A stretch of 64,000 nt of DNA from positions 3,241,001 through 3,305,000 of the forward strand of contig NZ_CP026118.1 in assembly GCF_004101865.1 (NCBI RefSeq), read 5' to 3'. The notes under the pieces were generated by a model. It ran no database searches and was not told where the DNA came from. It worked only from the letters and a program-made list of their open reading frames with translations. Position 1 is the first letter of the stretch. Every line of letters begins with the position of its first letter. A program made the translations under genes and the position numbers. This DNA comes from Halobacillus litoralis. GTDB lineage: Bacteria > Bacillota > Bacilli > Bacillales > Halobacillaceae. Below are positions 61,768-64,000 of the stretch, piece by piece.

Positions 61768-62297
61768 TTGTTGGACACTTTCAAAGAGGTGTCTAAAGTG
61801 ACGAAATTTGGTTCAGAACTGAAATTACAAATTGCTAAACGCTACTTACAAGGATTCATCAGTTATAGGGATTTAGCGTCAGAAACAGGTGTTGATGATT
61901 CATCTATTCGCTATTGGGTGAAGTTGGTTCGACATCATGGTGATCAAGCCTTTGTTTTTCCCTATACAAACTATTCGCCTGCCTTTAAACTGGAATTAAT
62001 TCAATTTATCGAACGAACGGGTTGTTCCATTCGGGAGGCATCGGCGATTTACCATATTCCTGACTCTTCTATGGCTCGAAGGTGGAAGGAAAAGTGGAAA
62101 AAAGGTGGATACGATGCCCTTGGATGTATGAAAAGGGGTCGAAAGCCGTGGCGGAAAAGAAAAACAACACCGATGAGTCTATTGAGTCAGTTAAGAGAGA
62201 GAACGAACAATTACGTGCGGAGAACGCTTATTTAAAAAAGTTGAATGCCTTAGTTCACGAGAAGGAAAAATCGGCACAAAAGAAAAAGCGCAAGTAA
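61768..62297 (+). pseudogene. IS150-like orfA, frameshifted
   Basis: The N-terminal helix-turn-helix part (LKLQIAKRYLQGFISYRDLA; SIREASAIYHIPDSSMARRW) is in one frame and stops at 62235. The expected C-terminal leucine zipper (VKRENEQLRAENAYLKKLNA) is in the frame one base behind and stops at 62297. The switch falls around 62140-62155, as if one base had been lost. The zipper frame still carries the A6G slip site at 62234-62240. Confidence 0.85.
62234..62240 (+). other. A6G programmed -1 frameshift site
   Basis: A-AAA-AAG in the orfA zipper frame, followed by an open orfB frame, as in active IS150-type elements. Confidence 0.75.
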
Positions 62298-62995
62298 TCC
62301 AAGAACTAAGACACGCATTCCGCCTCCAAGTGCTGATTAAGGTCGCCGGCCTAGCACACAGTACCTTTTATTATGCCAGTAAAAAGCTAAGCCAGCCCGA
62401 CCCTGACCGCAAGTGGAAAAGAAGGGTTCTCTTCATCTATAATACTCATAATGGCCGTGTAGGATACCGTAGAATTACGGACATCCTCGTGAGAAAAAAT
62501 TATAAGGTTAACCACAAGAAAGTCTACCGAATCATGGTAGCGCTGGGCATTGCATGTCAGGTTAACCAAAAGAAATACGTCTCTTATAAAGGGAAGGTTG
62601 GGAAAACCGCCACCTTAGGCGAAAGACCGACTTTTTCTCTTGTAGAGGAGATGCTTGACCAAGCACTGGAAAAGAAGGAGGAACACGAAGATCTTCTCAT
62701 CCATTCGGATCAAGGTTGGCATTACCAAATGGCTCAGTTCCGAAAGAAACTTCAAGATCACAACATCACTCAAAGTATGTCTAGGAAAGGGAACTGTCAT
62801 GATAATTCGGTGATGGAGAATTTTTTCGGCATCTTTAAATCGGAATTCTTATACTATGAAGAATTTGATAGTATTCAACATTTCAAAGATCGTTTTGAGA
62901 CATATATGCATTACTACAACCATCTTAGAGTCAAATCCAGGTTAAAGGGAAACAGTCCTGTCTTAGAAAGGCAAATGTATGAAAAAGCAGCATAA
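62240..62995 (+). pseudogene. IS150-like orfB transposase, internally deleted
   Basis: Open in the frame reached by a -1 shift at the A6G slip site; 252 codons. Start region KAQVIQELRHAF and STFYYASKKLSQPDP, then RVGYRRITDIL. The DDE core keeps the second Asp (LLIHSDQGWHYQM) and the Glu (MENFFGIFKSEFLYY). Between YKGKVGKTA and TLGERPTFSLV about 45-50 residues found in IS150 transposases, including the first catalytic Asp (WVTDVTEF segment), are missing. It should be inactive. Confidence 0.82.
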
Positions 62996-63371
62996 ACTAT
63001 GTGTCCAATTTTATGGGGTCAGCACAAATGCCCTGTGGGGTCTAGACCAGCACACTACTTCCGCAGGAGTCTCGCACATTCCACCCCAACCAACACCATA
63101 TAAAGGTGCATCAATAAGTAGCCAAGAAAACCTTTTATTATAAGGAAAGCCTAAAACTCCCTTGCCTTTAAAAAAGTTCTGTTCATCTTAATAGCATGAA
63201 GGGATTGGGGAAACGAAACACCTCCAGTTCCCCGACGTCCCTAGTCTAATGAATAAACTTGGAATAGTAGGCATTGTATCTGCCCTGTCGGAGTGTTTTG
63301 AACAATGGGAAGTTCTTTTAATAATTGATTCTCTTATTGATTTAAAAAGGTTTCTTTATACTTATTATAGT

Positions 63372-63497
63372 AATGGGGGATGGGAAACGGCGGGATTCCT
63401 GCGGGAAAGGATAGACTGGCGAGATCCCGGAGAGCTTTAGCTCGAGGAAGCTTGCCGTCTTCCCCGCGGAAAGCGAGTTGTTTCCCCATCCCCTATT
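63372..63497. repeat. ~126 bp palindromic element, second full copy
   Basis: Ends AATGGGGGATGGGAAAC and GTTTCCCCATCCCCTATT are inverse copies with one indel and one mismatch. The inside (CCTGCGGGAA, TAGCTCGAGGAAGCT, CCGCGGAAAGCGAGT) aligns with the split element at 61690-63094. Between 63095 and 63371 I see no gene; a small ORF at 63249 has no ribosome site. Confidence 0.78.
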
Positions 63498-63578
63498 CAT
63501 CTAAACAAAAGCGAAGAAACCGGTCTTCAATATAAGGCGAATAGAATACAATCGAACCATAGAAGGAGGGGAACATGG

Positions 63579-64000
63579 ATGAACATTCCAAAGCTTCAAA
63601 TTCAGTCGACTCCAGGAAGGATCGGACTTACTACCAATAAACCTCAGCAAACCATTCGTCAGCCGAAAGCAGAGCAATCGATCCGACAGCCGGGCGCGGA
63701 TATGTCGATTGAGCAGAGGCCGGGAAAGCTGACGATCGATCAGACGAATGCCTGGCATAACCTCGACTTGAAAAATGTGCTCGTCCGCAGTAAGGAACTT
63801 GTCGGTATTGCTGAGCAGAAGTGGAGGGAAGGTCTTGCCCGTGTTTCTCGTGAAGGCGATGAAATGATGCGCATTGAAAATGGGGGCAATCCGATTGCCG
63901 CTCAAGCGAAGCGAAATGCAGGTTTTGATTTCACTTTCGAACCTGGCGGGCGTCCGGTGTATGAGCTCGTGGATCTTAATTATCAGCCTGGAGGTGCGGA
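63579..64000 (+). CDS. YviE-like (DUF6470) protein, 3' end outside window
   Basis: At least 140 residues from ATG 63579, eight bases after AAGGAGGG. The frame is open to the window end. It begins MNIPKLQIQSTPGRIGLT and has QQTIRQPKAEQSIRQPGADM, ARVSREGDEMMRIENGGNPI. It matches the yviE gene that follows flgL in B. subtilis, before fliW and csrA. Function unknown; presumably flagellum-linked. An overlapping ORF on the other strand is a shadow. Confidence 0.85.
   Translation, partial: MNIPKLQIQSTPGRIGLTTNKPQQTIRQPKAEQSIRQPGADMSIEQRPGKLTIDQTNAWHNLDLKNVLVRSKELVGIAEQKWREGLARVSREGDEMMRIENGGNPIAAQAKRNAGFDFTFEPGGRPVYELVDLNYQPGGA

Larger units (their letters stand above)
61753..63026 (+). mobile_element. 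IS3-family (IS150-like) insertion sequence, inactivated
   Basis: 1274 bases. Ends are TGAAGCGACCCCTTATTGTT and the inverse of the right end TGTGCTGACCCCATAAAATT, then both continue TTGGACAC. The flanks carry a 3-base duplication AAT (61750-61752 and 63027-63029), as IS150 makes. It sits in the middle of a palindromic element. Both reading frames are damaged. Confidence 0.9.
61690..63094. repeat. ~128 bp palindromic element, split by an IS
   Basis: Ends are GTTGGTAGGGGTGGAATGT (61690-61708) and its near-perfect inverse ACATTCCACCCCAACCAAC (63076-63094), 18 of 19 matching. Removing the insertion and one target copy leaves 128 bases. Inner parts pair too (CTTTCCGCGG against CTTCCGCAGG-like). 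It is homologous, in inverse orientation, to the element at 63372-63497. Confidence 0.82.

Noticed and set aside
62082..62297. Independent small gene inside the IS
   Set aside because: Its leucine-zipper sequence is the displaced C-terminus of orfA.
63501..63905. Minus-strand ORF of 134 codons at the window end
   Set aside because: It overlaps the yviE-like gene, which has the ribosome site and recognisable sequence.
1..64000. tRNA, rRNA or replication origin
   Set aside because: No tRNA-like CCA-ended cloverleaf, rRNA segment or DnaA-box cluster was noticed by eye; a tRNAscan/Rfam run would be needed to be certain.

Overview
The window looks like chromosome of a moderately halophilic, motile Bacillaceae of the Halobacillus type. 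That is an inference from low-to-medium GC Gram-positive gene style, strong Shine-Dalgarno sites, acidic proteins, a Bacillus-type gas vesicle cluster, osmolyte genes and a B. subtilis-like tagO-degSU-comF-flg order. No rRNA, tRNA or CRISPR array was seen.

Layout. 0-5.3 kb: tail of a sensor kinase, two PepSY proteins, a GAF-STAS stress protein with a sigma-B-like promoter, and a polar amino acid ABC importer. 5.3-8.3 kb: first copy of a ~410 bp dispersed repeat, a cation antiporter behind a yybP-ykoY (Mn2+) riboswitch, and a secreted subtilase. 8.7-14.5 kb: gas vesicle operon (P/Q-like, A, O/R, N, F, G, L, S, K, J, T, U). 14.6-25 kb: acyltransferase, cstA with a perfect CcpA cre site, an ArsD-like/CC-tail/ArsA-like trio, an ATP-grasp enzyme coupled to a chemoreceptor behind a sigma-D-like promoter, and an LTA-synthase-like sulfatase. 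25-33 kb: TetR regulator, carnitine-to-betaine pathway (BKACE, carnitine dehydrogenase, thioesterase), its ABC importer and a CocE hydrolase. 33-43.7 kb: MacB/FtsX exporter, SEC-C protein, gapN, YdcF, small proteins, an MsrQ-MsrP-like fusion and an LCP protein. 43.9-49.1 kb: secreted multidomain nuclease, second copy of the dispersed repeat, APC permease. 49.6-64 kb: tagO, LCP, yvyE, degS-degU, degV, comFA-comFC, flgM-flgN-flgK-flgL, then palindromic elements with a dead IS150-like insertion, and the start of yviE.

Together the genes serve osmoadaptation (carnitine to glycine betaine), buoyancy and swimming, competence, wall polymer synthesis, and nutrient scavenging (protease, nuclease, CstA).

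Three families of non-coding repeats stand out: (i) perfect palindromes built on CCACCTCAAG-CATCCAG, one with compensatory changes; (ii) a ~410 bp structured repeat in two inverted copies plus a solo end; (iii) ~127 bp elements with terminal inverted repeats. The most interesting protein set is the ArsA-like operon: the ATPase has no cysteine, while both small partners carry paired cysteines. Next is the ATP-grasp/chemoreceptor pair. All function calls come from reading motifs by eye; no database search was run.
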